Counted from the first letter of the stretch, positions 34,826 to 43,319 are shown. The stretch: DNA of 64,000 bases from Pseudomonas sichuanensis (GCF_003231305.1 NZ_QKVM01000006.1:90119-154118); one strand, 5' to 3'. The notes: generated from the letters alone by a model not told the origin. A program made the numbers and translations.

Positions 34826-35356
34826 ATGAAAGACCAGTTGCTCGAGCTCATCCGCCTCATCGCTGCCGGCTGCATGCGCGATGAAGATATCGAGCGCATC
34901 GCCGACGAGGCCGCCCAGGCTTACGCCGACCCCGCCGCCTTCCTTGCCGCCAACCCGGACATCAATTACGACGATACCTTCCCGTTCCCGCTGGGCGAAT
35001 GGGTGGTGGTCGGCAGCCTGCCCGACACCGTGCTGTTCCAGGCCGACAGCTACCAGGACCTGTTCCAGCAGATCAGCGATTCGTTCGACAAGAGCGTGCC
35101 GTTCACCCTCAAGCCCAAGCAACTGGCGCGTACCGAGCCCTTGACCGCGCTCAACCGCATCCAGGTGCAGATGGGCGCGCTGAACAAGGAAGCCGGCGGT
35201 TATGTGCTGCTGAACTTCAGCCAGTTGCTCGACGACGAGCTGCAGGTGGTGATGGTAGGGCAGAACGACCTGGCGCGGGTGCTGGAGCTGGGCGCAGCGG
35301 TGGGGATCAAGGTCGAGCCGGCGCTGGAAGCGTTGAAGGTGGCTGTGCACGTCTGA
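34826..35356 (+). CDS. Conserved hypothetical protein
   Basis: The 176-residue protein is soluble and acidic, with helices at the N-terminus (LLELIRLIAAGCMRDEDIERIADEAAQAY) and a mixed C-terminal part (FPFPLGEWVVVGSLPDTVLFQADSYQDLFQQI, LNFSQLLDDELQVVMVGQNDLARVLELG). I do not recognise the family. It lies 62 nt after the ankyrin gene on the same strand and may be cotranscribed with it. The ATG after the CAGGGCCCCCCC stretch is used, although no good ribosome site is seen. A REP pair follows. Confidence 0.7.
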   Translation: MKDQLLELIRLIAAGCMRDEDIERIADEAAQAYADPAAFLAANPDINYDDTFPFPLGEWVVVGSLPDTVLFQADSYQDLFQQISDSFDKSVPFTLKPKQLARTEPLTALNRIQVQMGALNKEAGGYVLLNFSQLLDDELQVVMVGQNDLARVLELGAAVGIKVEPALEALKVAVHV

Positions 35357-35371
35357 AATCTGCGTCGCTCT

Positions 35372-35437
35372 TTTCGCGGGTAAACCCGCTCCCACAGGTC
35401 TAGCGCCGAACCTGTGGGAGCGGGTTCACCCGCGAAA
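35372..35437. repeat. Inverted REP pair
   Basis: 27-bp arms (35372-35398 and 35411-35437; core GGTAAACCCGCTCCCACAGG) with one mismatch and a 12-base centre. They lie between convergent genes, where they may serve as a terminator. Confidence 0.9.
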
Positions 35438-35461
35438 TGGCCCTGAAGGCTGTTGTCAGTT

Positions 35462-36400
35462 TCAACCCAACGCGGTATCGAGAAACATCATCACCGCAAA
35501 CCCGCCCATCAACCCCAGTGTCGCCGAGGTCTGGTGGCCGTTGCGGTGGGTTTCCGGAATGACCTCGTGGGATACCACGAAGATCATCGCCCCCGCCGCC
35601 AGGCCCATGCTGATCGGGTAGGCCAGGGCGAAGCCGGTGGAGATGCCCAGGCCGATCACCGCACCCAACGGCTCCATCAGGCCGGAGCCGATCGCCACCA
35701 GCGCCGCCTTGAAGTTCGACAGCCCCGTGGCGCGCAGGGCCAGGGCGACAGCCAGGCCCTCCGGAATGTCCTGGATGGCAATGGCGCTGGTCAGCGGCAG
35801 GCCGATGCTCATGTCGCCGTTGGCGAAACTCACACCGATGGCCATGCCTTCGGGCAGGTTGTGCAGGGTGATGGCCAGCACGAACAGCCACACCCGGCTC
35901 ACCCGCTCGGCTTGCGGGCCACAGGGGCCCGTGCTTGCGTGCTCGTGCGGGGTGAAACGGTCGAGGCCGAGCATCAGCAGCACGCCCAGGCCCATGCCCA
36001 GCACCACGGTGAAGGCGGCGGCCGGGCCGTTGCCGGTGATCTCGCGGGCAGCGTCGAGGCCGGGAAGAATCAGTGAGAAGGAACTGGCGGCGAGCATCAT
36101 GCCGGCGGCAAAGCCGAGCATCACGTCCTGGCTGCGCGCGCTGACGTCACGCAGCACCACCGCTAGCACCGCGCCCAGCGCGGTGGCCGCAAAGCCGGAC
36201 AGGCCGCCGAGGGTGGCCAGGGGCAGGTGGTCGGCATGGTCGCCATTGAGCGCGTTCCAGATGCTCGCCAGCAGCAGTGCGATGATGGCCAGCAGGCTCA
36301 AGCCCAGGCCGACGCTGAGCCAGGGCGTGGTGCGGGCCTGCTGCCGCCAGGCGCTCAGTGGCGAGAAGGGGGCGGCGTGCTGGGTGTGGGTTGGGGGCAT
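35462..36400 (-). CDS. ZIP family metal transporter
   Basis: The 312-residue membrane protein has about eight to nine helices. It shows the two ZIP metal-binding helices: LAITLHNLPEGMAIGVSFANG (about 185-205) and IAIQDIPEGLAVALALR. A short His-containing loop (DRFTPHEHA) precedes them. ZIP proteins of the GufA/ZupT type import Zn and other divalent metals. No Zur-type operator was recognised upstream. An N-terminal extension of about 25 residues precedes the first helix. It is convergent with the gene at 34826. Confidence 0.93.
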   Translation of the reverse strand: MPPTHTQHAAPFSPLSAWRQQARTTPWLSVGLGLSLLAIIALLLASIWNALNGDHADHLPLATLGGLSGFAATALGAVLAVVLRDVSARSQDVMLGFAAGMMLAASSFSLILPGLDAAREITGNGPAAAFTVVLGMGLGVLLMLGLDRFTPHEHASTGPCGPQAERVSRVWLFVLAITLHNLPEGMAIGVSFANGDMSIGLPLTSAIAIQDIPEGLAVALALRATGLSNFKAALVAIGSGLMEPLGAVIGLGISTGFALAYPISMGLAAGAMIFVVSHEVIPETHRNGHQTSATLGLMGGFAVMMFLDTALG

Positions 36401-36526
36401 GCGAACCTCGAAGCGATGAATGCTGCCAGTCTATCCACTGACTGGCCCGTGGGACCAAGGATTCCCCTCTATCGAGGCCATAGCCAGCTATGCTCTGGCT
36501 CACATTCACCTTGCGGGAGCGGCGGC

Positions 36527-36718
36527 ATGGGCTCTACTTTCAACGGGCTGGTCGGCCTGGTCATCCTTGCCCTGGACATCTGGGCGGTGCTGAACGTACT
36601 CAAAAGCGGCGCCGAAGTCGGCATCAAGGTGCTGTGGATCCTGCTGATCGTGCTGCTGCCGGTGCTGGGGCTGATCATCTGGGCCATTGCCGGCCCGCGG
36701 GGCAACCTGCGGTTCTGA
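36527..36718 (+). CDS. Small PLDc_N-type membrane protein
   Basis: The 63-residue product has two helices (GLVGLVILALDIWAVLNVL and VLWILLIVLLPVLGLIIWAI). It ends with the GPRGNLRF tail typical of the phospholipase D nuclease N-terminal-like (PLDc_N) small proteins common in Pseudomonas. The catalytic HKD part of phospholipase D is absent. Function is unknown. GGGAGCGG precedes the ATG. It is divergent from the ZIP gene. Confidence 0.8.
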   Translation: MGSTFNGLVGLVILALDIWAVLNVLKSGAEVGIKVLWILLIVLLPVLGLIIWAIAGPRGNLRF

Positions 36719-36945
36719 TCGCCTGCTCCCGCGAAAAGCTGGCATCAGCAGTTACAATTTGCCGACGACCAGGGCTATCCTGCCATCGCCTGTGACGGGC
36801 GCTATCGACAAAATTTTCACACTCGATTTTCGAGAATCCGCGCCGCACAATACCGCCCTGGTCCAGCGCCATGATCGATGGCAAGGCCTGGCTGTCGGCG
36901 ATTTCGCCCTTTTCGCAAACCCGCAATCCTAGGACCTCTCCATTC

Positions 36946-39024
36946 ATGGCTAACACGGACGCCCTGAAGCAAGGGGGCGCGCGAGGCTCGTTCTCGCCGA
37001 CCCTGAAATCCCACCTGGCCTATACGCTGCTCAGCGGCCTGGTGATCATGCTGATGCTCAGCCTCGTGCGCCTGGCGCTGCTGGTCTACAACAGCGACAT
37101 GATCGGCGACACCCCATATTCGACCGTGGCCGAAGGCTTCCTCAACGGCCTGCGCTTCGACCTGCGGGTGGTGGTGTACATCAGCATTCCGCTGCTGCTG
37201 GCCCTGCTCAGCCCCTGGCTGATGGCCCGGCGTGGCCTGTTCCGCCTGTGGCTGACCATCGCGTCGAGCGTGGTGATGTTCCTCGGCCTGATGGAGATGG
37301 ATTTCTACCGCGAGTTCCACCAGCGCCTGAACGGCCTGGTGTTCCAGTACATCAAGGAAGACCCCAAGACCGTCATGAGCATGCTCTGGTACGGCTTCCC
37401 GGTGGTGCGCTACATCCTGGCCTGGCTGGTCGGCACCTGGCTGCTGAGCCTGCTGTTCAAGGGCATCGACCGCCTGACCCGTGGCGGTAGCGCCAGCCTG
37501 CAAGGCGCGGGCACGCGTACCGTGGCGCCTTGGTATGGCCGCCTGGTGGTGTTCGTGGTCATCCTGCTGATTGCCGTGGTGGCCGCCCGCGGCACCCTGC
37601 GCCAGGGCCCGCCCATGCGTTGGGGCGATGCGTTCACCACTGACTCGAACTTCGTCAACCAGCTTGGCCTGAACGGCACCCTGACCCTGATCGATGCCGC
37701 CAAGAGCCGCTTCGGTGAAGACCGCGCCAACATCTGGAAAGCCACCCTGGACCAGAACCTGGCCACCCAGAGCGTGCGCGACCAGCTGCTGACCCCTCAT
37801 GACACCCTGGTCGATGCCGACGAAGCGGCGATCCGTCGCGACTTCGTGCCGCCCCAGGAACGCACCCTGCCGATCAAGAACGTGGTGGTCATCCTGATGG
37901 AGAGCTTCGCCGGGCATTCGGTGGGCGCCCTGGGCAGCGAGACCAACATCACCCCGTATTTCGACAAGCTGGCCAAAGAGGGGCTGCTGTTCGATCGCTT
38001 CTTCTCCAACGGCACCCATACCCACCAGGGTATGTTCGCCACCATGGCCTGCTTCCCCAACCTGCCGGGCTTCGAATACCTGATGCAGACTCCGGAAGGC
38101 GGCCACAAGCTGTCCGGCCTGCCAGCGCTGCTCAGCGCCCGTGACTACGACGACGTCTACGTCTACAACGGCGACTTCGCCTGGGACAACCAGTCCGGGT
38201 TCTTCGGCAACCAGGGCATGACCACCTTCATCGGCCGCAACGACTTCGTCAATCCGGTGTTCTCCGACCCGACCTGGGGCGTTTCCGACCAGGACATGTT
38301 CGACCGCGGTAACGAGGAACTGGCCAAGCATGACGGCAAGAAGCCGATCTATGCCCTGCTGCAGACGCTGTCCAACCACACCCCGTACGCGCTGCCCAAG
38401 GACCTGCCGGTCGAGAAGGTCACCGGTCAAGGCCGCCTGGACGAACACCTGACCGCCATGCGCTATTCCGACTGGGCGCTGGGCCAGTTCTTCGAGAAGG
38501 CGCGCAAGGAGCCGTACTTCAAGGAGACCCTGTTCGTCATCGTTGGCGACCATGGCTTCGGCAACCACCAGCAGGTCACCGAGCTGGACCTGGGCCGCTT
38601 CAACGTACCGCTGCTGCTGATTGCCCCGGGTATCCAGGACAAGTTCGGCGCGGTCAACCACACCGTGGGCACCCAGGTCGACATCGTGCCGACCATCATG
38701 GGCCGCCTCGGTGGCCAGGCCCGCCACCAGTGCTGGGGCCGTGACCTGCTCAACCTGCCGGAAGGCGATCAGGGCGTGGGCATCATCAAGCCGTCGGGCA
38801 GCGAGCAGATCGTCGGCCTGGTGCAGGGTGACCGCATCCTCATCGAGTCCAAGGACATGAGCCCGCGCATGTACCGTTATCAGCTTGGCCGTGAGTTCAA
38901 GGCCGAGCTGATCGAAAGCCCGGACGAGTCGCAGTTGCAGAAAAAGCTCGAGGCGTACATCCAGACCGCCACCAAGAGCCTGCTGGACAACACCGCTGGT
39001 GTGGTCCATGGCACGCCGAAGTAA
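36946..39024 (+). CDS. LTA synthase-like sulfatase-family membrane protein
   Basis: The 692-residue protein has five N-terminal membrane helices (about 20-225) and a large periplasmic sulfatase/alkaline-phosphatase-fold domain. Metal-site motifs are visible: VVVILMESFAGHSVGALG with the Glu ligand, THTHQGMFATMACFP around the likely Thr nucleophile (T of NGTHTHQG), and IVGDHGFGNH with the Asp/His ligands. Gram-negative members add phosphoglycerol or phosphoethanolamine to periplasmic glucans or lipids; Gram-positive LtaS polymerises lipoteichoic acid. The substrate here is unknown. The ATG after CTAGGACC is chosen over an upstream one. A strong terminator follows. Confidence 0.92.
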   Translation: MANTDALKQGGARGSFSPTLKSHLAYTLLSGLVIMLMLSLVRLALLVYNSDMIGDTPYSTVAEGFLNGLRFDLRVVVYISIPLLLALLSPWLMARRGLFRLWLTIASSVVMFLGLMEMDFYREFHQRLNGLVFQYIKEDPKTVMSMLWYGFPVVRYILAWLVGTWLLSLLFKGIDRLTRGGSASLQGAGTRTVAPWYGRLVVFVVILLIAVVAARGTLRQGPPMRWGDAFTTDSNFVNQLGLNGTLTLIDAAKSRFGEDRANIWKATLDQNLATQSVRDQLLTPHDTLVDADEAAIRRDFVPPQERTLPIKNVVVILMESFAGHSVGALGSETNITPYFDKLAKEGLLFDRFFSNGTHTHQGMFATMACFPNLPGFEYLMQTPEGGHKLSGLPALLSARDYDDVYVYNGDFAWDNQSGFFGNQGMTTFIGRNDFVNPVFSDPTWGVSDQDMFDRGNEELAKHDGKKPIYALLQTLSNHTPYALPKDLPVEKVTGQGRLDEHLTAMRYSDWALGQFFEKARKEPYFKETLFVIVGDHGFGNHQQVTELDLGRFNVPLLLIAPGIQDKFGAVNHTVGTQVDIVPTIMGRLGGQARHQCWGRDLLNLPEGDQGVGIIKPSGSEQIVGLVQGDRILIESKDMSPRMYRYQLGREFKAELIESPDESQLQKKLEAYIQTATKSLLDNTAGVVHGTPK

Positions 39025-39040
39025 GTAAGTCGCAACAACG

Positions 39041-39070
39041 AAAAGCCCGCCCTGACCCGGCGGGCTTTTT
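39041..39070 (+). terminator. Intrinsic terminator after the LTA synthase-like gene
   Basis: An 11-bp stem (AAAAGCCCGCC / GGCGGGCTTTT) with a seven-base loop runs into a T-tract, 16 nt after the stop codon. Confidence 0.95.
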
Positions 39071-39167
39071 TTATCAAGTTTTATGCTCGGGGCTGAACAA
39101 TTGCCCCCTTGCCACGGTCAAGCTAGTACGCAGTTTCACTCACCGTAGTGGTAGCGAGGGCTGATCG

Positions 39168-39404
39168 ATGAAAGTGTGGGAAGTGCGCTATGCCGACCAG
39201 AAGGGCGAACCGCCATCGTTGTTGCTCAACGCCGAGCTGCGCCCCAGTGAGGAAGATGCCGCACAGGCGATTCGCTCCCATTTGTTTCCGCTCCTGGATA
39301 AACTGGACCTCAACGATTTTCAGGACCGCAGCTCTTCTCCGACAGCACGTTGGCTCAAGGAGCAGAGCGGCGTCACCATCACCGCTATTCACGAAGCCCC
39401 CTGA
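39168..39404 (+). CDS. Small hypothetical protein
   Basis: The 78-residue product (MKVWEVRYADQKGEPPSLLL...) looks like a compact soluble alpha/beta protein with a charged middle helix (PSEEDAAQAIRSHLFPLL). GAGGG lies about 9 nt before the ATG. It sits alone between a terminator and the RraB-like gene. I do not recognise the family. Codon use looks like its neighbours, which supports a real gene. Confidence 0.6.
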   Translation: MKVWEVRYADQKGEPPSLLLNAELRPSEEDAAQAIRSHLFPLLDKLDLNDFQDRSSSPTARWLKEQSGVTITAIHEAP

Positions 39405-39589
39405 ACAACGGGTTTCTGGCGCGGTGCCGGCTCAGGCACTACGCTGCTTGAAGGCGTGGGCCTAATCTGCGGGCCCGCGTCGTCTTCATTCTCGTTTTGC
39501 ATCAGCTCTAAACGCCAGGCAGGTCTCAAGTGCCAGGCAAGTGCGTTGTGCACGGAAAGTCTATCCATTGCATTGCAGGAGGACGTTTC

Positions 39590-39922
39590 ATGAGCAGCCT
39601 GAACGACGATATCAGCAGCAGTGTCCTTAGCCAGATGAAAGCTGGCGGTTTCGACTTCACCCGTATCCACCCTATCGAGTTCTATGCCGTGTTCCCCGAC
39701 GAGGCCTGCGCGCGCCGGGCGGCGGGGCAGTTCCGTGGTGAGTCGCTCAGTGCCCAGGTGAGCGAGCGTGACGATGGCGCCTGGCACCTGGAGCTGAGCA
39801 AGGTCATGTATGCCACCTACGGGGGGATTGGCGCTTTCGAGGCATCGTTCGAACGCGTGGTTTCGCCCTATGGCGGCGAGGTCGAAGGCTGGGGCGTCAA
39901 GCAGGAGCGGCCGATCGCCTGA
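39590..39922 (+). CDS. Ribonuclease E inhibitor RraB family protein
   Basis: The 110-residue protein fits the RraB (DUF1260) family: an N-terminal helix (SSLNDDISSSVLSQMKAGG), then FDFTRIHPIEFYAVFPDEACARRAA and FEASFERVVSPYGGEVEGWGV. RraB binds RNase E and changes the degradosome's mRNA choice. E. coli RraB has an acidic tail that this shorter protein lacks, so the activity may differ. AGGAGG precedes the ATG. A BIME-like repeat follows 3 nt after the stop. Confidence 0.85.
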   Translation: MSSLNDDISSSVLSQMKAGGFDFTRIHPIEFYAVFPDEACARRAAGQFRGESLSAQVSERDDGAWHLELSKVMYATYGGIGAFEASFERVVSPYGGEVEGWGVKQERPIA

Positions 39923-39925
39923 GAC

Positions 39926-40044
39926 CTGTAGGAGCGGCCTCGTGCCGCGAAAGAGCTGCACAGCAGCCCCGACGATTTCTACTTTGACGCTGAAATCCTG
40001 GGGCCGCGCTGCGGCCCTTTCGCGGCACAAGGCCGCTCCTACAG
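39926..40044. repeat. 119-bp BIME-like element
   Basis: 28-bp arms (39926-39953 and 40017-40044) differ at one position. The interior (GATTTCTACTTTGACGCTGA and CTGGGGCCGCGCTGCGG) is nearly the same as that of the element at 59212-59330, so the two are copies of one 119-bp unit rather than chance REP pairs. Confidence 0.92.
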
Positions 40045-40061
40045 TTAGTGCAAGATCGGCC

Positions 40062-40862
40062 TCACTGTTTACGCCCCGCCATATGTTTCAGGTACGCCAG
40101 CAACGCATCGAGCTCCTGCTCGTTCAGCACTTGCGTGGAAAAACCCGGCATTCTTGCCTGCGGCCACTGCCGCAGGCTCTGCGGGTCGCGGATGTACTGG
40201 CGCAGGAACGCCGGCTGGAAATACTCGGTGGGGTTGTGCGGCAGGTTCAGGTCCGGGCCGAATTGCGCGTCGCCTGCGCCATTGAGGCGGTGGCAGGCCA
40301 GGCAGTTCTGCTGGAACAGCGCGAAGCCCTGGCGCACCGGGTCGTGCTCAGGCAGCGCGGGGGCGGGCAGCAGGGCAGGGAAACGCGCCTCCACCGCAGT
40401 CAGGCGGCGGATCGTGGCGATCTGGAACGGCCATTGTTCAGGGCGAATACCGCTGGCCTGCGGGTTGGTCCACACCAGGTAGAACGGCCCGGCGCTCGGC
40501 TTGCCGGCGGCGAGCGGCGGCCAGGCATGGGCGGGGTCTTCGATGGCCAGCCAGGCCTGGGCCGGGCCGCTTTGCAGCAGTGGCGCAGCCGGCATTTCGG
40601 CGGCGAAACCATCCAGGGCCACGGCTTGCAGGTGATCGGCTGCGCTCACCCCTTCGAGCAGCGCTGCCAGCGGCACCGCGCGGTAATGCACCGTGCGTTT
40701 GTAGGCCACATCCTGTTCGATGGTGATGTCGCGGGCTTGTGGGTGCTCGAGCAGTTGCTCGCTCTGCCATTGCTGGTGCTTTTCGCCCAGCTCCAGGGTC
40801 AACTGCGCCGCCCAGAGCGGCGGTGTGAGCAACAGGCAGAGCAGGGCGAGGTACAGGCGCAT
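40062..40862 (-). CDS. Periplasmic c-type cytochrome with an extra N-terminal domain
   Basis: The 266-residue protein has a signal peptide (MRLYLALLCLLLTPPLWA) and an N-terminal domain (about 19-150). That domain has features seen in molybdopterin-dependent sulfite-oxidase-like folds (VPLAALLEGV, PFYLVWTNPQ) but no molybdenum Cys. A class I cytochrome c domain follows with one haem site CLACH (about 190) and a distal Met in RMPGF. It should carry electrons in the periplasm. Its partner is not adjacent, so its pathway is unknown. The ATG is preferred over an in-frame TTG 12 nt upstream. Confidence 0.88.
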   Translation of the reverse strand: MRLYLALLCLLLTPPLWAAQLTLELGEKHQQWQSEQLLEHPQARDITIEQDVAYKRTVHYRAVPLAALLEGVSAADHLQAVALDGFAAEMPAAPLLQSGPAQAWLAIEDPAHAWPPLAAGKPSAGPFYLVWTNPQASGIRPEQWPFQIATIRRLTAVEARFPALLPAPALPEHDPVRQGFALFQQNCLACHRLNGAGDAQFGPDLNLPHNPTEYFQPAFLRQYIRDPQSLRQWPQARMPGFSTQVLNEQELDALLAYLKHMAGRKQ

Positions 40863-40927
40863 GGGGGTCTCCAACCATCAAGGTCGGCAGATTACCCGTG
40901 CACTGCCTGCAAAGGCCACAGCCGCCG

Positions 40928-41023
40928 TCAGCCAAACAGCCGGGTGAGGTTCGGCAGGATGAGTAGCAGTGTGGTGGCGAACAGTATGAGCCCGGCTTGG
41001 CGTACTTTCGATTGTCTGAACAT
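40928..41023 (-). CDS. Possible 31-residue membrane miniprotein
   Basis: A short frame encodes MFRQSKVRQAGLILFATTLL and ends NLTRLFG: a basic N-terminus, one hydrophobic helix and a short tail. AAGGCGG lies about 7 nt before the ATG, and the frame lies between cytochrome c and glutamine amidotransferase genes on its own. Single-helix miniproteins of this shape are common in Pseudomonas, but at this length chance cannot be ruled out. Confidence 0.5.
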   Translation of the reverse strand: MFRQSKVRQAGLILFATTLLLILPNLTRLFG

Positions 41024-41390
41024 GGCGGACCGCCTTCTTGTTGTTATTCCTGAATAGCCCTTGGCTTCCCTGTCACGCGTCGGGTCGATCGCTGTGGCGT
41101 GGCAAGACGCCGTTGCTGCTTGCCTCGTGTTTTGTCGATATACAACCAACAGTAGGGCGCGCGTCAGGCATGTTTCAGAACCCTTTGTTCTATTGGCTTT
41201 CACATTGATATCCGAGCGTTTTAAGGCCACTGGCCACCTCGCTGGCACGCTCTGGCTAGACGAGTGCGCGCAGGGGGTTACCGAGGGTTACAGGGCCTAC
41301 CGTTCGTCCGGACATCCTACTTGCTTGTACTGATATTTCGCGTCAGTCTTTACAGCAAATCCCACCCACATGTCGTTCAGGACTACCGCT
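41024..41390. other. 367-nt divergent intergenic region
   Basis: This stretch separates the miniprotein frame (minus) from the glutamine amidotransferase gene (plus). I see no gene, long hairpin or repeat in it. It is somewhat AT-richer than its flanks and should hold both promoters. TTGTAC-N18-TTTACA from 41325 is only a weak promoter match. Confidence 0.4.
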
Positions 41391-42125
41391 ATGTCGTTAC
41401 GCATCTGCATCCTTGAAACCGATGTCTTGCGACCGGAGCTGCTCACGCAGTACCAGGGCTACGGAAGGATGTTCGAGCAGCTGTTTTCGCGTCAGCCGAT
41501 CGCTGCCGAGTTTGACGTTTACAACGTCATGAACGGCGACTACCCCCCGGACGGCGTAGCCTTCGATGCTTACCTGGTCACAGGCAGCAAAGCCGACTCG
41601 TTCGGCGACGACCCGTGGATCCAGACCCTCAAGGCCTACCTGCTCAAGCTGTATGAGCGTGGCGAGAAGCTGCTGGGCGTGTGCTTCGGCCATCAACTGC
41701 TGGCGTTGACCCTCGGTGGCAAGGCCGAGCGCGCCGACAAGGGCTGGGGTGTGGGTATTCATCGCTACAGCCTGGCGGCCCATGCACCGTGGATGGACCC
41801 GCAAGTGACCGAGCTGTCCCTGCTGATCAGCCACCAGGACCAGGTCACCCAGCTGCCCAAGGATGCGACGGTGATCGCCTCCAGCGATTTCTGCCCGAAC
41901 GCCGCCTATCACATTCGCGACCAGGTGCTGTGCTTCCAGGGCCACCCGGAGTTCGTCCACGACTATTCCCGCGCATTGCTCGATGCGCGCCAGGACTACC
42001 TGGGGGATGAGGTCTATCAGAAAGCCGTGGCCAGCCTGGCCACCGAGCACCAGGGTGACCTGGTGGGCGAATGGATGCTGCGCTTCATCCAGCAGCCGGC
42101 CAAGTCCAAGCCAGACGCTGCCTGA
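41391..42125 (+). CDS. Class I glutamine amidotransferase (GMP synthase-type domain)
   Basis: The 244-residue protein is a stand-alone class I glutaminase domain. It has the nucleophile Cys in LLGVCFGHQLLA (about 98), and the His-x-Glu pair in QGHPEF (about 185). Stand-alone members hydrolyse gamma-glutamyl bonds or serve as GMP-synthase-like amidotransferases; the amine acceptor is unknown. An in-frame ATG 21 nt upstream shares the beginning ATGTCGTT, so the start is ambiguous. A hairpin follows the stop, convergent with corA. Confidence 0.88.
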   Translation: MSLRICILETDVLRPELLTQYQGYGRMFEQLFSRQPIAAEFDVYNVMNGDYPPDGVAFDAYLVTGSKADSFGDDPWIQTLKAYLLKLYERGEKLLGVCFGHQLLALTLGGKAERADKGWGVGIHRYSLAAHAPWMDPQVTELSLLISHQDQVTQLPKDATVIASSDFCPNAAYHIRDQVLCFQGHPEFVHDYSRALLDARQDYLGDEVYQKAVASLATEHQGDLVGEWMLRFIQQPAKSKPDAA

Positions 42126-42128
42126 TCG

Positions 42129-42171
42129 ATCGCGGGGCAAGGCGTAGCGGCGCACCGCCTTGCCCCACGAT
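42129..42171. repeat. Inverted repeat between convergent genes
   Basis: 16-bp arms (ATCGCGGGGCAAGGCG at 42129 and CGCCTTGCCCCACGAT at 42156) with one mismatch and an 11-base centre. Related to the GGGGCAAG class of REP. Probably a bidirectional terminator for the amidotransferase and corA genes. Confidence 0.8.
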
Positions 42172-42176
42172 GCGTT

Positions 42177-43148
42177 CTACAGCCAGCCCGAACGCTTGAA
42201 GCTGTAGAACAGCCCCGCACACCCCAGCCCGATCACACTCAGCACGGCAAAATAGCCGTAATGCCAGCCCAGTTCCGGCATGTTCTGGAAGTTCATCCCG
42301 TAAATCCCGGCAATCGCCGTGGGGAACGCCAGGATTGCCGCCCAGGCCGCGAACTTGCGCTGGGTGATGCTTTGGCGCGATGACTCCAGCAGCATGCCGA
42401 TCTCGATGGTCTGGCTGGCGATGTCGCGGATGCCGGCCAGGTCCTCCATCTGCCGCGTGACGTGGATCTGCACGTCGCGAAAGTACGGGCGCATGTTCTT
42501 GTCGATGAACGGAAAGCTCAGGCGCTGCAGTTCCTCGCTCACCTCGACCATCGGTGCGACGTAGCGGCGCAGGCGCAGGATGTCGCGGCGCAGGCTGTGC
42601 AGGCGCTGGATATCCTCTTCCTTGAGCGAGTTGCTGAGCACGCTCTGTTCCAGCTCTTCGATTTCGCCGTGGATGGCTTCGCTGACGGGCTGGTAGTTCT
42701 CGGTGACGAAGTCGAGCAGGGCATACAGCACGAAATCTTCACCGTGTTCGAGCAGCAGCGGGCGCGCCTCGCAACGCTGGCGCACCAGGGCATAGGACTT
42801 CGAATGGCCGTTGCGGCAGGTGATGATGTAGCCGTTGCCGGCAAAGATGTGGGTCTCGATGAACTCCAGCCGGCCCTCGTGGCGTACCGGGGAGTAGGTG
42901 ACGATGAACAGCGCGTCGCCGAAGGTTTCGAGTTTCGGCCGGCTGTGTTTTTCCAGGGCGTCTTCGATCGCCAGCTCATGCAGGCCGAACTGACGCTGCA
43001 GGTTGGCCAGCTCCTCGGCATTGGGCTCTTCAAGGCCGATCCACACGAAATGCCCGGGCTTGCGTGCCCACTCGGCGCCTTCATCGAGGCTGATATTGGT
43101 GACTTTCCTGCCGGCACTGTACACCGCAGACGCGACGACTCGACCCAT
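42177..43148 (-). CDS. corA: CorA family magnesium/cobalt transporter
   Basis: The 323-residue protein has a large cytoplasmic N-terminal domain and two C-terminal membrane helices. The first ends in the selectivity motif YGMNF (about 281-285), followed by the periplasmic MPELGW loop that matches the family's MPEL. CorA forms pentameric Mg2+ channels; ZntB-type relatives move Zn2+, but the MPEL loop favours CorA proper. The start MGRVVASAVYSAGRKV is used. Upstream alternatives lie in repeat DNA. Confidence 0.93.
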   Translation of the reverse strand: MGRVVASAVYSAGRKVTNISLDEGAEWARKPGHFVWIGLEEPNAEELANLQRQFGLHELAIEDALEKHSRPKLETFGDALFIVTYSPVRHEGRLEFIETHIFAGNGYIITCRNGHSKSYALVRQRCEARPLLLEHGEDFVLYALLDFVTENYQPVSEAIHGEIEELEQSVLSNSLKEEDIQRLHSLRRDILRLRRYVAPMVEVSEELQRLSFPFIDKNMRPYFRDVQIHVTRQMEDLAGIRDIASQTIEIGMLLESSRQSITQRKFAAWAAILAFPTAIAGIYGMNFQNMPELGWHYGYFAVLSVIGLGCAGLFYSFKRSGWL

Positions 43149-43235
43149 GGTTGTCCGCTTATTCGGTTGAACACGACGAACAGCTTGGGCTGTGCGGGCG
43201 CTTGGGGCAACCCATGGACATGAAGATTTGCGCAG

Positions 43236-43312
43236 GCCCATCGCCGGCAAGCCGCGGCTCCCACAGGGTGGCGCACGCGGTCGAGGTGGGAGCCGGCTTG
43301 CCGGCGATGGGC
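43236..43312. repeat. Inverted repeat of the GCCGGCAAGCC class
   Basis: The right arm (GGGAGCCGGCTTGCCGGCGA, 43287-43312) pairs with the left arm from 43236, which carries a 3-base insertion. It lies between the corA start and the acyltransferase stop, so within a 5' region for corA. Confidence 0.8.
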
Positions 43313-43319
43313 CCGAGCG

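Noticed and set aside
36817..39009. Open frame of 730 codons on the minus strand over the LTA synthase-like gene
   Set aside because: Shadow of a strongly coding plus-strand gene; composition is typical of antisense high-GC DNA and no domain is visible.
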